From an uncultured Pelagibacteraceae bacterium (GTDB lineage Bacteria; Pseudomonadota; Alphaproteobacteria; Pelagibacterales; Pelagibacteraceae): a DNA stretch of 64,000 nt. Shown piece by piece: positions 26,360 through 35,461 of this stretch. The position numbers were made by a program, and so were the translations under genes. Every line of letters begins with the position of its first letter. Position 1 is the stretch's first letter. The notes beneath the pieces are model-generated. The model saw only the letters and a program-made list of their open reading frames with translations. It made no database searches and was not told where the DNA came from. The stretch spans positions 20,131-84,130 of the forward strand of contig CACLNK010000001.1 in NCBI GenBank assembly GCA_902608305.1, read 5' to 3'.

Positions 26360-27007
26360 TTATTTTCTAGCTAATAATGTTTCTCCAGCAATAGCTTGTT
26401 GGTTTGCTTTAATAAGAGGATTATAATTTTCAAAATATATCTCTGCTCTACTTCCAAATCTTATTATTCCAATTCTAGAGCCCTGTTGTAATTCCTGGTC
26501 TTTTGAAGTTTCACAAACAATTCTTCTTGCTATTAATCCGGCTATCTGAACTACAACAATATCTTCACCTTGTTTATTTGTAATTTTATAATAATTTCTC
26601 TCATTGTCCTCGCTTGCTTTATCTAACGAAGCATTTAAAAATTTTCCTGGTTTATAAAGAATTTCCGAAACTTTTCCAGCACATGGCGATCTATTTACAT
26701 GGCAATCAAAAGCATTCATAAAAATACTAATTTTTTTAAAATTTTTATTTTCCAAACCAAGTTCTTTAGGTCCTTTTGTTTCTGTTACCTCTAAAACTAA
26801 TCCGTCTGCAGGGCTAACCAAATAATTTTCATCATTAATTGAAACTCGTTCAGGATCTCTAAAAAAATAATAAATCCAAACTGTAAGCAATAAACTTATT
26901 AATCCTAAAAAACTGCTTACAAAATATAGAACTATTGTTATGAAAACAGCTATAATTAAAAATTTATAACCCTCTGAATGAATTTTTGGAAAAATCTTAT
27001 CTAGCAT
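26360..27007 (-). CDS. psd: Phosphatidylserine decarboxylase, short form
   Basis: 215 residues, the archaeal/alphaproteobacterial short Psd type. Two N-terminal membrane helices (FLIIAVFITIVLYFVSSFLG, ISLLLTVWIYYFF) precede YLVSPADGLVLEV, FMNAFDCHVNRSPCAGKV and the self-cleavage region GIIRFGSRAEIYF, where cleavage at Gly-Ser would form the pyruvoyl group. It makes phosphatidylethanolamine in the inner membrane. It is the first gene of the psd-pssA run. Confidence 0.95.
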   Translation of the reverse strand: MLDKIFPKIHSEGYKFLIIAVFITIVLYFVSSFLGLISLLLTVWIYYFFRDPERVSINDENYLVSPADGLVLEVTETKGPKELGLENKNFKKISIFMNAFDCHVNRSPCAGKVSEILYKPGKFLNASLDKASEDNERNYYKITNKQGEDIVVVQIAGLIARRIVCETSKDQELQQGSRIGIIRFGSRAEIYFENYNPLIKANQQAIAGETLLARK

Positions 27008-27085
27008 AATCTTTAATTTGATAATTCTTGATTAATATGTATATAAAACTCCAAAATTCAATTAATAAGATATATTGTTAAATAT

Positions 27086-28300
27086 ATGAGCAAAATTAAG
27101 GTTAAAAACCCAATAGTCGAGTTAGATGGCGATGAAATGGCTAGAGTAATATGGGCTTTTATTAAAAACAAGCTGATATTGCCCTATATGGATTTAAAAA
27201 TAGAATACTTTGATTTGGGAATTAAGAGTAGAGACAACACTTCTGATCAAATTACCATTGAATGTGCTAATGCAATAAAGAAAAATGGTGTTGGAATTAA
27301 ATGTGCCACCATAACACCTGACGAAGGTAGGGTTGAAGAATTTAGTTTAAAAAAAATGTGGCGTTCACCCAATGGAACAATTCGAAATATTATTGGGGGA
27401 ACTGTTTTTAGAGAACCTATAATATGTAAAAATATTCCAAAACTTGTGCCCTCTTGGACTAATCCAGTAATAATTGGTCGTCATGCTTTTGGAGATCAAT
27501 ATAGAGCAACAGATTTTAAAGTACCAGGCAAAGGTAAATTAGAAATTAAATGGACGGCAGAAGATGGGAGTGGTGAAAAAAAATATGAAGTATTTAACTT
27601 TCCTGGTCCAGGAATTGCTTTATCAATGTACAACTTGGATAAATCTATCGAAGATTTCGCAAGATCTTGCTTTAACTATGGATTGATAAAAAAATGGCCT
27701 GTTTATTTTTCAACCAAAAATACAATATTAAAAACTTATGATGGAAGGTTTAAAGATATTTTTGCTCACATTTTTGAAAGAGAATTTAAATCAAAATTTG
27801 AAAAAAATAAGATCACATACGAACATAAATTAATTGACGATATGGTCGCTTGTGCAATGAAATGGAGTGGTAAATATATTTGGGCATGCAAAAATTATGA
27901 TGGAGATGTTCAGTCAGATACCGTTGCTCAAGGCTATGGATCTTTAGGTTTAATGACCAGTGTTCTGCTTGCACCAGATGGAAGAACTATGGAATCGGAG
28001 GCTGCCCATGGAACTGTCACAAGACATTTTAGATTACATCAACAAGGAAAGGAGACTTCAACTAATCCTATTGCTTCCATTTTTGCTTGGACAAGAGGTT
28101 TAAAACATAGAGGCGATTTAGATAATAACGAAGAACTAACAAATTTTTCATCAACTTTAGAAAAAGTTTGTATTAATACTGTCGAAAGTGGGTCAATGAC
28201 AAAAGATCTTGCAATCTTGGTTGGACCTTCAAATAAATATATGACAACCAATCAATTTTTGGATGAATTAGATGGTAATTTAAAGAAAAAACTAAATTAA
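27086..28300 (+). CDS. icd: NADP-dependent isocitrate dehydrogenase, eukaryote-like
   Basis: 404 residues. [15 protein letters not shown] (about 9-23), [20 protein letters not shown] (substrate phosphate loop with Ser-Pro-Asn-Gly-Thr), [40 protein letters not shown] and the NADP-binding [12 protein letters not shown] identify the homodimeric type II IDH found in alphaproteobacteria and eukaryotes. It oxidises isocitrate to 2-oxoglutarate in the TCA cycle. Its 3' end overlaps the end of alaS by 9 bp, head-on. Confidence 0.97.
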   Translation: MSKIKVKNPIVELDGDEMARVIWAFIKNKLILPYMDLKIEYFDLGIKSRDNTSDQITIECANAIKKNGVGIKCATITPDEGRVEEFSLKKMWRSPNGTIRNIIGGTVFREPIICKNIPKLVPSWTNPVIIGRHAFGDQYRATDFKVPGKGKLEIKWTAEDGSGEKKYEVFNFPGPGIALSMYNLDKSIEDFARSCFNYGLIKKWPVYFSTKNTILKTYDGRFKDIFAHIFEREFKSKFEKNKITYEHKLIDDMVACAMKWSGKYIWACKNYDGDVQSDTVAQGYGSLGLMTSVLLAPDGRTMESEAAHGTVTRHFRLHQQGKETSTNPIASIFAWTRGLKHRGDLDNNEELTNFSSTLEKVCINTVESGSMTKDLAILVGPSNKYMTTNQFLDELDGNLKKKLN

Positions 28301-30958
28301 AGATTTTATTTTTTCAAAAGCTTCATCAATCTTATTTATTTCTAATCCACCAGCTTGTGCAAAATCAGATCTTCCACCACCGCCCTTCCCTCCAACTATC
28401 TCTGAACCAGCTTTTGCAAGTTTTACTGCATCATACTTTTCCTTAAGCTTATTTGTTACACCCACAGCTAAGCCGATTTTGTTATCTTTGCTTGCAAATA
28501 CAACGACTATTCCTTCTCCTAATTCTTTCTTTCCAACATCAACTATCTTTCTCAGGTCTTTTGGGGATAAGTCATTAATTTTTTGAAATCTAACTTTTAC
28601 ATTTTTAATATTTTGATCGTTAATTATATTTTTTTTTTTATCAGATAAAATGGATTTGACTAAAAGCTGTTCATGTTGCTTAATTAAATCTTTTATTAAA
28701 ACTTGCTGATTTTTGTTTTCTAAATTTGGCTTTCCTCCAAACTTAATAATTTTTGCTGCTAAATCTTTAACTTTTTCTTCACTCTCCTGGCTTGAAAGAT
28801 CTGATAATTTTTCTTTTTCACTTAAATACTCTTGCAGCTGTTTATCTCTCAAAGCTTCAACTCTTCTAATACCTGCTGCTATTGAAGATTGGTTAATTAT
28901 CTTAAATTTTCCAATATCCCCTGTGTTTCTAACATGCGTTCCACCACATAATTCGGTAGAAAAATACTTATCTTTTTCATCCCCCATAGATAAAACTCTT
29001 ACCTCATCGCCATATTTTTCACCAAACAAAGCTAAAGCACCATTATCTACGGCCTCTTTTGGAGTCATTATTCTTGTTCTAACGTCAGATTTTTTTTCAA
29101 TCATTGAGTTAACATGGGTTTCTATTTTTTTCACTTCTTCAGGTGAGATAGATTTCATATGACTAAAATCAAATCTCAATCTATCTGGCGCAACTAATGA
29201 ACCTTTTTGAATTACATGAGTTCCTAATACTCTTCTAAGGGACTCGTGCAATAAATGTGTTACAGAATGATAAGCTCTAATGTTTTCTCTTCTGTTAATA
29301 TCTATCTTCATTTCAACATTTTCATTTAACCTAATAGAACCTTTAACTATTTTTCCATAATGGATAAAAAGGTCTCCTAATTTTTTTTGAACATCAATTA
29401 CTTCAAAAATAAATTTTTCAGAAGAAATCGTTCCTGTATCACCAACTTGTCCTCCAGATTCCCCATAAAATGGTGTTTGATTACATATTATTATTCCATC
29501 CTCTCCATTGTTTAATGAGTCAACTTCTTTGCTATTTTTTAATAAAGAAATAACTACACCTTCAGCTTGATTAGTTTCATATCCTAAAAATTCTGTTGGG
29601 CCCAATTTGTCTTTTATACCAAACCAAATTTCATCGATAGAATCATCTCCAGAACCTTTCCAATTTTTTTTAGCAAGTTCTCTGCTTTCTTTCATCAGAG
29701 ATTGAAATTTTATGTAGTCAACTTTTAAAGATTTATTTTTTAAAATATCTTCTGTTAAATCTATTGGAAATCCATAAGTATCATAAAGTTTAAATGCTAC
29801 TTCACCAGATAAAATTTTGTCAATTTTTGAAATCTCATCATTTAAAATTTTTATTCCACGCTCCAAAAGAACTAAAAATTTTTCTTCTTCCATTCTTAAA
29901 GTTTCTTTAATCAAAGATTGTGCTCTGTTAAGTTCAGGATAATTATCTGACATTTCTTCTTGAAGTGTTTTAAATATATTAAAGAATATTGGTTCTTTTG
30001 CTCCTAGTAGGTGAGAATGTCTCATTCCTCTCCTCATTATTCTTCTAAGTACATAACCTCTACCTTCATTAGAAGGTAAAACTCCTTCAGCAATTAAAAA
30101 TGAACTTGCTCTTAAATGATCGGCAATAACTCTAAAGCTTGAAACATTTTTTTCGTCTGGTTTTTTATTGACAGCATTAGAAGTTGCTTGAATTAATTTT
30201 TTAAAATGATCGGTTGTATAATTATCATGACTTCCTTGTAGTAAAGCTGAAATTCTTTCTAATCCCATTCCAGTATCCACAGATGGTTTTGGCAAATCAA
30301 TTCTCTTGTCTTTGGTAATTTGTTCAAATTGCATGAAAACTAAGTTCCAAATTTCAATAAATCTATTTCCATCTTGATCTTTTGTTCCGGGTAATCCACC
30401 TTTTAGATGTTCGCCATGATCAAAGAAAATCTCAGAACAAGGCCCACATGGGCCTGTTTCTCCCATAGACCAAAAATTATCTGAAGTTGCTATTCTAATT
30501 ATTCTACTTTCGTTTAAACCAGCTACTTTTTTCCATAAATTAAATGCATCATTATCTTCCTTAAAAACTGTTACATAAAGCTTGTCTTTGTTAATTCCAA
30601 ATTCTTTTGTAATTAAATCCCAAGCCAAACTAATAGCTTTTTCTTTAAAATAATCTCCAAAAGAAAAATTACCTAGCATTTCAAAAAATGTATGATGTCT
30701 TGGGGTATAACCCACGTTTTCTAAATCATTATGTTTGCCGCCTGCTCTTACACATTTTTGTGAAGTGGTTGCTCTTTTATAATTTCTTTTTTCTAAGCCA
30801 GTAAAAACATTTTTAAACTGGACCATTCCAGAATTAGCAAACATTAAAGTAGGATCATTATTTGGAACTAAATTGCTAGATTCAACAATCTTATGATCGT
30901 TTTTTTCAAAATACTTTAAAAACGTATTTCTTATTTCTTTTAATGATTTGCCAGTCAT
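28292..30958 (-). CDS. alaS: Alanyl-tRNA synthetase
   Basis: 888 residues, full length. The class II catalytic core has [37 protein letters not shown] and [15 protein letters not shown]. The editing domain has [16 protein letters not shown] (H-x3-H) and [17 protein letters not shown] with its zinc ligands. The C-terminal C-Ala domain has the glycine-rich [16 protein letters not shown]. It charges tRNA-Ala and edits Ser/Gly mischarging. It is downstream of recA with a strong terminator between. Confidence 0.98.
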   Translation of the reverse strand: MTGKSLKEIRNTFLKYFEKNDHKIVESSNLVPNNDPTLMFANSGMVQFKNVFTGLEKRNYKRATTSQKCVRAGGKHNDLENVGYTPRHHTFFEMLGNFSFGDYFKEKAISLAWDLITKEFGINKDKLYVTVFKEDNDAFNLWKKVAGLNESRIIRIATSDNFWSMGETGPCGPCSEIFFDHGEHLKGGLPGTKDQDGNRFIEIWNLVFMQFEQITKDKRIDLPKPSVDTGMGLERISALLQGSHDNYTTDHFKKLIQATSNAVNKKPDEKNVSSFRVIADHLRASSFLIAEGVLPSNEGRGYVLRRIMRRGMRHSHLLGAKEPIFFNIFKTLQEEMSDNYPELNRAQSLIKETLRMEEEKFLVLLERGIKILNDEISKIDKILSGEVAFKLYDTYGFPIDLTEDILKNKSLKVDYIKFQSLMKESRELAKKNWKGSGDDSIDEIWFGIKDKLGPTEFLGYETNQAEGVVISLLKNSKEVDSLNNGEDGIIICNQTPFYGESGGQVGDTGTISSEKFIFEVIDVQKKLGDLFIHYGKIVKGSIRLNENVEMKIDINRRENIRAYHSVTHLLHESLRRVLGTHVIQKGSLVAPDRLRFDFSHMKSISPEEVKKIETHVNSMIEKKSDVRTRIMTPKEAVDNGALALFGEKYGDEVRVLSMGDEKDKYFSTELCGGTHVRNTGDIGKFKIINQSSIAAGIRRVEALRDKQLQEYLSEKEKLSDLSSQESEEKVKDLAAKIIKFGGKPNLENKNQQVLIKDLIKQHEQLLVKSILSDKKKNIINDQNIKNVKVRFQKINDLSPKDLRKIVDVGKKELGEGIVVVFASKDNKIGLAVGVTNKLKEKYDAVKLAKAGSEIVGGKGGGGRSDFAQAGGLEINKIDEAFEKIKSLI

Positions 30959-31003
30959 ATTTTTAAAATACAGCTTTTTTATTTGATGTCTAGATAACTG
31001 TAA

Positions 31004-31035
31004 GGGAAAAAAGGCGCTTAAAATAAGCGCCTTTT
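31004..31035 (-). terminator. Rho-independent terminator after recA
   Basis: A 9 bp perfect stem (AAGGCGCTT 31011-31019 with AAGCGCCTT 31025-31033) has a 5-base loop and is followed on the minus strand by a run of T. It lies about 23 bp past the recA stop and before alaS. A weaker T run on the plus side could make it bidirectional, but no plus-strand gene reads into it. Confidence 0.85.
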
Positions 31036-31057
31036 ATTAACTAAAGATGGCTTTTAA

Positions 31058-32179
31058 CTAATTCTTTTGTGTTGGAATTTCTTCCTTAGGATCAATTTTA
31101 TCTTTTTCTTGATCTAATGGGTTGCCTTCTATCTTTTTAGATATAACTCCAGCTTTTTCTCTTATTGCTATTTCAATTTCAGCTGCAACTTTTGGATTTT
31201 GTTCTAAATAAATCTTAGCATTTTCTCTGCCTTGACCTATTTTTTCTCCTTTATAAGCATACCACGCGCCTGATTTTTCAACTATATCGGCTTTAGCTCC
31301 AAGATCTACTAACTCTCCAACTTTACTAATTCCTTTGCCATACATCAAATCAAACTCTACAACTTTAAAAGGTGGTGATACTTTATTTTTTACTACTTTC
31401 ACTCTTGTAGAATTTCCAATAATTTGGTCTTTATCTTTTATTGCTCCAATTCTTCTAATATCCATTCTCACTGAAGAATAAAATTTTAATGCATTTCCTC
31501 CTGATGTTGTTTCAGGACTTCCAAACATCACTCCAATTTTCATTCTTATTTGGTTTATGAAAATAACCATTGTATTTGTTCTAGAAATTGAGCTTGTAAG
31601 TTTTCTTAATGCTTGACTCATTAATCTTGATTGAAGACCTACGTGATGATCTCCCATATCACCTTCAATTTCTGCTCTTGGAGTAAGTGCTGCAACTGAG
31701 TCTATTACTAAAACTGAAACTGATCCTGATTTTATTAGTGTGTCAGCTATTTCTAATGCCTGTTCACCTGTATCAGGTTGCGAAATTAATAATTCTTCAG
31801 TATCAACTCCTAATTTTTTTGCATATACTGGGTCTAAAGCATGTTCTGCATCTACAAAACCACATATACCTCCGTTTTTCTGAGCTTCGGCAACAACTTG
31901 TAAAGCTAGCGTAGTTTTTCCTGATGACTCAGGACCATAAATTTCAATAACTCTTCCTTTTGGCAAACCTCCTATACCTAATGCCAAGTCTAAACTTAAA
32001 GATCCTGTAGAAATAGATTCAATATCCATTGCTGTTTGTTGGCCAAGTTTCATTACTGAACCTTTGCCAAAAGTATCTGTGATTTGACTGATTGCTGCGT
32101 CTAAAGCTTTATTCTTTTCCTTTTTATCTAAATCTTGGTCTTTTGTAGATTTAACTACTTTTAGGTTGTTTTTAGTCAT
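31058..32179 (-). CDS. recA: Recombinase RecA
   Basis: 373 residues. Walker A is [15 protein letters not shown] (about 80-94), Walker [12 protein letters not shown]1/L2 regions include [20 protein letters not shown] and [20 protein letters not shown]. The start has GAGG a few bases upstream. RecA forms filaments on single-stranded DNA for recombination and triggers self-cleavage of LexA and UmuD. A LexA-like box lies in its promoter and a strong terminator follows. Confidence 0.98.
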   Translation of the reverse strand: MTKNNLKVVKSTKDQDLDKKEKNKALDAAISQITDTFGKGSVMKLGQQTAMDIESISTGSLSLDLALGIGGLPKGRVIEIYGPESSGKTTLALQVVAEAQKNGGICGFVDAEHALDPVYAKKLGVDTEELLISQPDTGEQALEIADTLIKSGSVSVLVIDSVAALTPRAEIEGDMGDHHVGLQSRLMSQALRKLTSSISRTNTMVIFINQIRMKIGVMFGSPETTSGGNALKFYSSVRMDIRRIGAIKDKDQIIGNSTRVKVVKNKVSPPFKVVEFDLMYGKGISKVGELVDLGAKADIVEKSGAWYAYKGEKIGQGRENAKIYLEQNPKVAAEIEIAIREKAGVISKKIEGNPLDQEKDKIDPKEEIPTQKN

Positions 32180-32226
32180 TTTTACCTCTTTTTTTTATAA
32201 TAATTAGTGTTCGAATCATATTTTTA

Positions 32227-32254
32227 AATGTACACATTTTGTTCTCATTATCAA
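32227..32254 (-). promoter_or_regulatory. recA promoter with embedded LexA-like box
   Basis: On the minus strand TTGATA (32249-32254) and TACATT (32227-32232) are 16 bp apart. Between and overlapping them is GAACAAAATGTGTAC (32230-32244), which differs from the alphaproteobacterial SOS consensus GAAC-N7-GAAC by one base in the second half. It shares its first eight bases with the exact box at umuD. RecA start is 48 bp downstream. LexA repression is inferred. Confidence 0.6.
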
Positions 32255-32292
32255 TATAATAATTGCTAAACCTTATAAAATGGTTGATTTAC

Positions 32293-33591
32293 TTAGTTAA
32301 TTTGAAGGTGTTCCAATGTCAATAATCCAATAGACTGCAATAACTTGAATTGAGATAGTAGATAATTTCTTTCAGCGTTAGCAAAGCTGATTTTTGAATC
32401 TAAAAGTAAACTATTAGATTGAATAACGTCTAGAGTAGATCTTCCAAGGCCAGACTCATATTCAACTGTAATCCCTTCATTTGCTATTTCTGCTGCTTTA
32501 ACCTGAGATTTAACTGAATCTAATAAACTTTTTGATGATTGAAAGTTAGACCAAGCACTTGCAACATCTGTATTATTTGTTTTGATCGCATTATCTAATA
32601 ACAATTTTTTTTGATATTTTATATTTCTATTTTTATTAACTTCAGCTTTATTTTTTCCACCAGTATAAAAAGGCCACTTAACTGTAGCTTTAAGTATTTT
32701 TTTATCACGTTCATTATAAGTAGAGCTTAAGTCTTCAGTTTGTGAAGCTTCAAAGGATAAAGATGCTGAAGGTAGCATATCTGACTCAGCTATTCGTATG
32801 TCTTTTTCTGACTGTAAATATTCTAATTTAGCAATAATTAATATTGGATTTCTCTTTTTAGAAATATTATTAGCTTCATTTAAATTTTTAGGAATTTTAA
32901 TATTTAGTTTTGGATTTTCATTTAAATCATCAAAATTAATAATTGTACCAATAACATTTTCATAAACTAGTCGACTTGTCATAGTATCATTTTTTGCTTG
33001 TATAAATTTTGCTTTGGCCCCAGCTAATGAAGACTCGGACTGTGCTAGGTCTGAAATAGTAATTTGTCCTCTTTCTAATCTTGCTTGATCTGTCTCTACT
33101 TGTCTATCAAGTAGACTGATATTGCTTTGGTTAATTTTTAATTTTTTATTTGTAAAAATTAATCCTGTATATGCCTCTACAGCTTTATAAAGTATTTCTT
33201 GTTCTACTTTTAAAATTTTTGCTTTAGCTAAATCCATGCCAATTTTACTTTTTTCTAAATCTGCACTTCTACTTTTTCCATCGTATAAAGTTTGTTCAAT
33301 CAATATGGATTTTGTTAATGGATCAACATCGGTAATTGTTGCATCTTCTCCACTTTGGTTTGTAAGTTTAGTTGTATCTTCTCTACTTTTAGTTCCTGTG
33401 ATAGTTATAGTGGGTAAAAATTCGCTTTTCGAAATGTTTAAATTTTCTTGTGAAATATTTATATTTTCTCTCTCTGCATTCAAAACTAGATTATTTTTAT
33501 AAGCTTCTAATAATGCTTCAGGCAAAGTTACAGCTAATAAGTTAGTGTTAAAAAGAAAACTTATAAAAAAAATAATAAATATTTGTTTCAT
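32293..33591 (-). CDS. TolC-family outer-membrane efflux protein
   Basis: 432 residues. After a signal peptide (MKQIFIIFFISFLFNTNLLA) the protein has the two-fold repeated alpha-helical hairpins of TolC: TLPEALLEAYKNNLVLNAER..., then ARLERGQITISDLAQSESSL and later ITVEYESGLGRSTLDVIQSN. These 'rGxxxxxdvlqa' segments are the family's hallmark. It forms the outer-membrane duct for type I secretion or multidrug efflux. No inner-membrane or adaptor gene is adjacent. Its start is joined to the upstream kinase-like gene's stop. Confidence 0.9.
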   Translation of the reverse strand: MKQIFIIFFISFLFNTNLLAVTLPEALLEAYKNNLVLNAERENINISQENLNISKSEFLPTITITGTKSREDTTKLTNQSGEDATITDVDPLTKSILIEQTLYDGKSRSADLEKSKIGMDLAKAKILKVEQEILYKAVEAYTGLIFTNKKLKINQSNISLLDRQVETDQARLERGQITISDLAQSESSLAGAKAKFIQAKNDTMTSRLVYENVIGTIINFDDLNENPKLNIKIPKNLNEANNISKKRNPILIIAKLEYLQSEKDIRIAESDMLPSASLSFEASQTEDLSSTYNERDKKILKATVKWPFYTGGKNKAEVNKNRNIKYQKKLLLDNAIKTNNTDVASAWSNFQSSKSLLDSVKSQVKAAEIANEGITVEYESGLGRSTLDVIQSNSLLLDSKISFANAERNYLLSQFKLLQSIGLLTLEHLQIN

Positions 33592-34514
33592 TAAGATGCA
33601 AATCTTATGTTATTAATTTGGTGAAATTTATTTAAAGTTAAAACTACTTTCGAAATTTTTGGCATATCTTTAAACATTTGTAATGTTACTCTTTCATAAG
33701 TCATCATAAATCTTTTAACTTCTTTATTTGTCATAACCTTTGAATTAATATTTTTTTTTGTTTTTAATTTTCTTTCTTGTTTAATTCTCCAAGATCTTAA
33801 CAAATTAAAGCTTTGAGTTTTTAGATATATAACGCTCGCAAGTTTAGAGTATAATTTTTTATATTTAGTTTTAAGTTGAAAATTTACATATTTTCTCCAT
33901 TTAGCTGACGTGTCTTCATTTTTTTCCATTAAATTTACAGGTTGTATCAATTGTTTATTTTTTTGAGGTCTAGCTCCTACACACCAACCTTCCAAAATAA
34001 CAATATCTGGTTTTTTTTTTAATTTATACCACTTATTTTTTTTAAATCTATCATCTATAGATTTATCAAATTTAGGTAATGATATTAATTTAAAATTATT
34101 AGTATTTAATTTTCTAAAAAAATTAAGAATTATTTTAACATCATGTGTTCCTGGAACACCTCTTGTTTGCAATAATGGGTGTACATTTTTTGATAATTTA
34201 TATCTTTCTTTTATTGTTTTATAAAAATCATCAATAGAAATAACAAAGGTTTTTTTTTTAAAGTATTTTTTTAATATAATGGAAATAATAGATGTAATCG
34301 TTGTTTTGCCTATTCCTTGTCCTCCTGACAAACCAAGAATTAATGTTTTAGATTTATTTTTTTTTTGATCAACAATCCAAAAACATAAGGGTATCAAGTA
34401 AGTCTTTAACATTTTCTCTTTATTTTTAAATTTTTCTTTTTTTGTTTCCTGTGAAGAAATAAACTTAAAACAATCAGTTTTTACCTTTAAAAAACATTCA
34501 TTAAATAATTGCAT
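33591..34514 (-). CDS. P-loop kinase, D-glycerate 3-kinase (GLYK)-like
   Basis: 307 residues. A P-loop is at GLSGGQGIGKTTITSIISI (about 62-80), followed by FVISIDDFYKT, PLLQTRGVPGTHDVKIIL and VILEGWCVGARPQ. This pattern is that of the plant glycerate kinase/yeast Tda10 family within the PRK/panK-like kinases. Likely reaction: D-glycerate + ATP to 3-phosphoglycerate, useful for glyoxylate or serine carbon. The uridine-kinase-like superfamily is wide, so substrate is an inference. The tolC-family gene starts at its stop. Confidence 0.78.
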   Translation of the reverse strand: MQLFNECFLKVKTDCFKFISSQETKKEKFKNKEKMLKTYLIPLCFWIVDQKKNKSKTLILGLSGGQGIGKTTITSIISIILKKYFKKKTFVISIDDFYKTIKERYKLSKNVHPLLQTRGVPGTHDVKIILNFFRKLNTNNFKLISLPKFDKSIDDRFKKNKWYKLKKKPDIVILEGWCVGARPQKNKQLIQPVNLMEKNEDTSAKWRKYVNFQLKTKYKKLYSKLASVIYLKTQSFNLLRSWRIKQERKLKTKKNINSKVMTNKEVKRFMMTYERVTLQMFKDMPKISKVVLTLNKFHQINNIRFAS

Positions 34515-34522
34515 TAAACAGG

Positions 34523-34891
34523 TTATTTTTTGTCTAGTGGATGATTTTCACCGTCGTTTATAACTATATTTTCTAACTCAAAAGGTTTTACTCCTTCTAT
34601 GCACGCAACATTCAACATATAAACTTTATCATGATTGCTTCTTGGATTTGAATAAGTATAAATTCCACACTTTGAGCAAAAATAATGTTCAGCTACTTTT
34701 GTATGATATTGATAAAGTGTTAAAAGTTCTTTTCCTTTTATAAGTTTAAAATTTCCTGGGTCAACTGGTGTCATTATGTAACCTCTTCTTTTACAAAGAG
34801 AGCAGTTACATCTCACAAGTTTTTCAAATCCCTCTTCAGGTAACTTCACCTGAATTTCTACTCCACCACAATGACAAGTTAATTTTTTCAT
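34523..34891 (-). CDS. GFA-family zinc protein (glutathione-dependent formaldehyde-activating/CENP-V type)
   Basis: 122 residues from ATG 34891 (MKKLTCHCGGVEIQVKLPEE), the normal start for the family; an ATG at 34912 would add seven residues. The zinc ligands are in CHCGG, CNCSLCKRRG and YFCSKCGIYTYSNPRSN. The name derives from Gfa, which was proposed to speed reaction of formaldehyde with glutathione, but most members have no proven activity. A gene of this family in a methyl-group-oxidising clade such as SAR11 could serve formaldehyde handling. It is divergent from umuD. Confidence 0.85.
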   Translation of the reverse strand: MKKLTCHCGGVEIQVKLPEEGFEKLVRCNCSLCKRRGYIMTPVDPGNFKLIKGKELLTLYQYHTKVAEHYFCSKCGIYTYSNPRSNHDKVYMLNVACIEGVKPFELENIVINDGENHPLDKK

Positions 34892-34939
34892 TAGTTTATT
34901 TATAAATTTCATAACACGATTTTTCTTATCTGATAATAG

Positions 34940-34948
34940 TTATCCACA
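34940..34948 (+). promoter_or_regulatory. Isolated DnaA-box match TTATCCACA
   Basis: An exact 9-mer TTATCCACA lies in the gap between the GFA gene and umuD. One copy alone does not define an origin; no second good match is seen nearby and no dnaA, gidA or parAB gene adjoins. It could titrate DnaA or be chance. Confidence 0.25.
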
Positions 34949-34982
34949 ATAACATTTAGTCCTGCTTCAAATGTTCATGTTT

Positions 34983-35003
34983 TGATTCACTTCTGATTCA
35001 CTT
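34983..35003 (+). repeat. 11 bp tandem direct repeat upstream of umuD
   Basis: TGATTCACTT occurs at 34983-34992 and again at 34994-35003, giving an 11 bp period (about one helical turn), some 20 bp upstream of the umuD -35 element. The spacing would put both copies on one face of the DNA, as for a regulator site, but no known regulator is recognised. Confidence 0.4.
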
Positions 35004-35025
35004 GTGGACTCAAAATACAACCTGA

Positions 35026-35065
35026 TTGACTATATCTTAAATATCATATAGAACAAAACAAGAAC
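35026..35065 (+). promoter_or_regulatory. umuDC promoter with exact alphaproteobacterial LexA box
   Basis: TTGACT (35026-35031) and TATAGA (35047-35052) are 15 bp apart. GAACAAAACAAGAAC (35051-35065) is an exact GAAC-N7-GAAC, the reverse complement of the alphaproteobacterial SOS operator GTTC-N7-GTTC. It overlaps the -10 region and ends at the base before the umuD ATG, so bound LexA would cover the transcription start. Confidence 0.78.
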
Positions 35066-35461
35066 ATGAAACTAACAGTCCCATTTTACTTACATAAAGC
35101 AGGTGCGGGTTTCCCCTCTCCTGCTACAGATTACATAGAAGAAGACGTTGATCTAAATATTCATCTAATCAAAAATGTTCCTGCAACTTTTATTATTAGG
35201 GTTCAAGGAAAATCAATGATGGAAGTTGGGATCTACGATGGAGATTTATTGGTTGTTGATAAAAGCCTTAAACCAAAAAATTTTTCTACTGTGGTTGCGA
35301 ATGTTCACGATGAACTTGTAGTAAAAAACTTTGTTAAAGAAAAAGACGAACAATTTCTTACCTCTAGTTCAAAAAAAATTGAAGATAAAATTATTATAAA
35401 TAACGATTCAGAAATTTTTATTTGGGGAGTTGTCACTTATGTCATCCACTCAGTATACTAA
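35066..35461 (+). CDS. umuD: SOS mutagenesis protein UmuD
   Basis: 131 residues, LexA/UmuD S24 peptidase family. The self-cleavage region AGAGFPSPATDYIEEDVDLN (near 12-31) matches E. coli UmuD around its Cys-Gly cleavage site, here Ala-Gly. Catalytic Ser is in QGKSMMEVGIYDGD and Lys in HDELVVKNF. RecA-stimulated cleavage would yield UmuD', which joins UmuC as polymerase V. It is directly behind an exact LexA box and overlaps umuC. Confidence 0.94.
   Translation: MKLTVPFYLHKAGAGFPSPATDYIEEDVDLNIHLIKNVPATFIIRVQGKSMMEVGIYDGDLLVVDKSLKPKNFSTVVANVHDELVVKNFVKEKDEQFLTSSSKKIEDKIIINNDSEIFIWGVVTYVIHSVY

Noticed and set aside
34912..35066. Candidate replication origin, from the TTATCCACA match and AT-rich DNA
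   Set aside because: Only one DnaA box, no cluster, no dnaA/gidA/parAB context, and a simpler explanation as a promoter region for umuDC.
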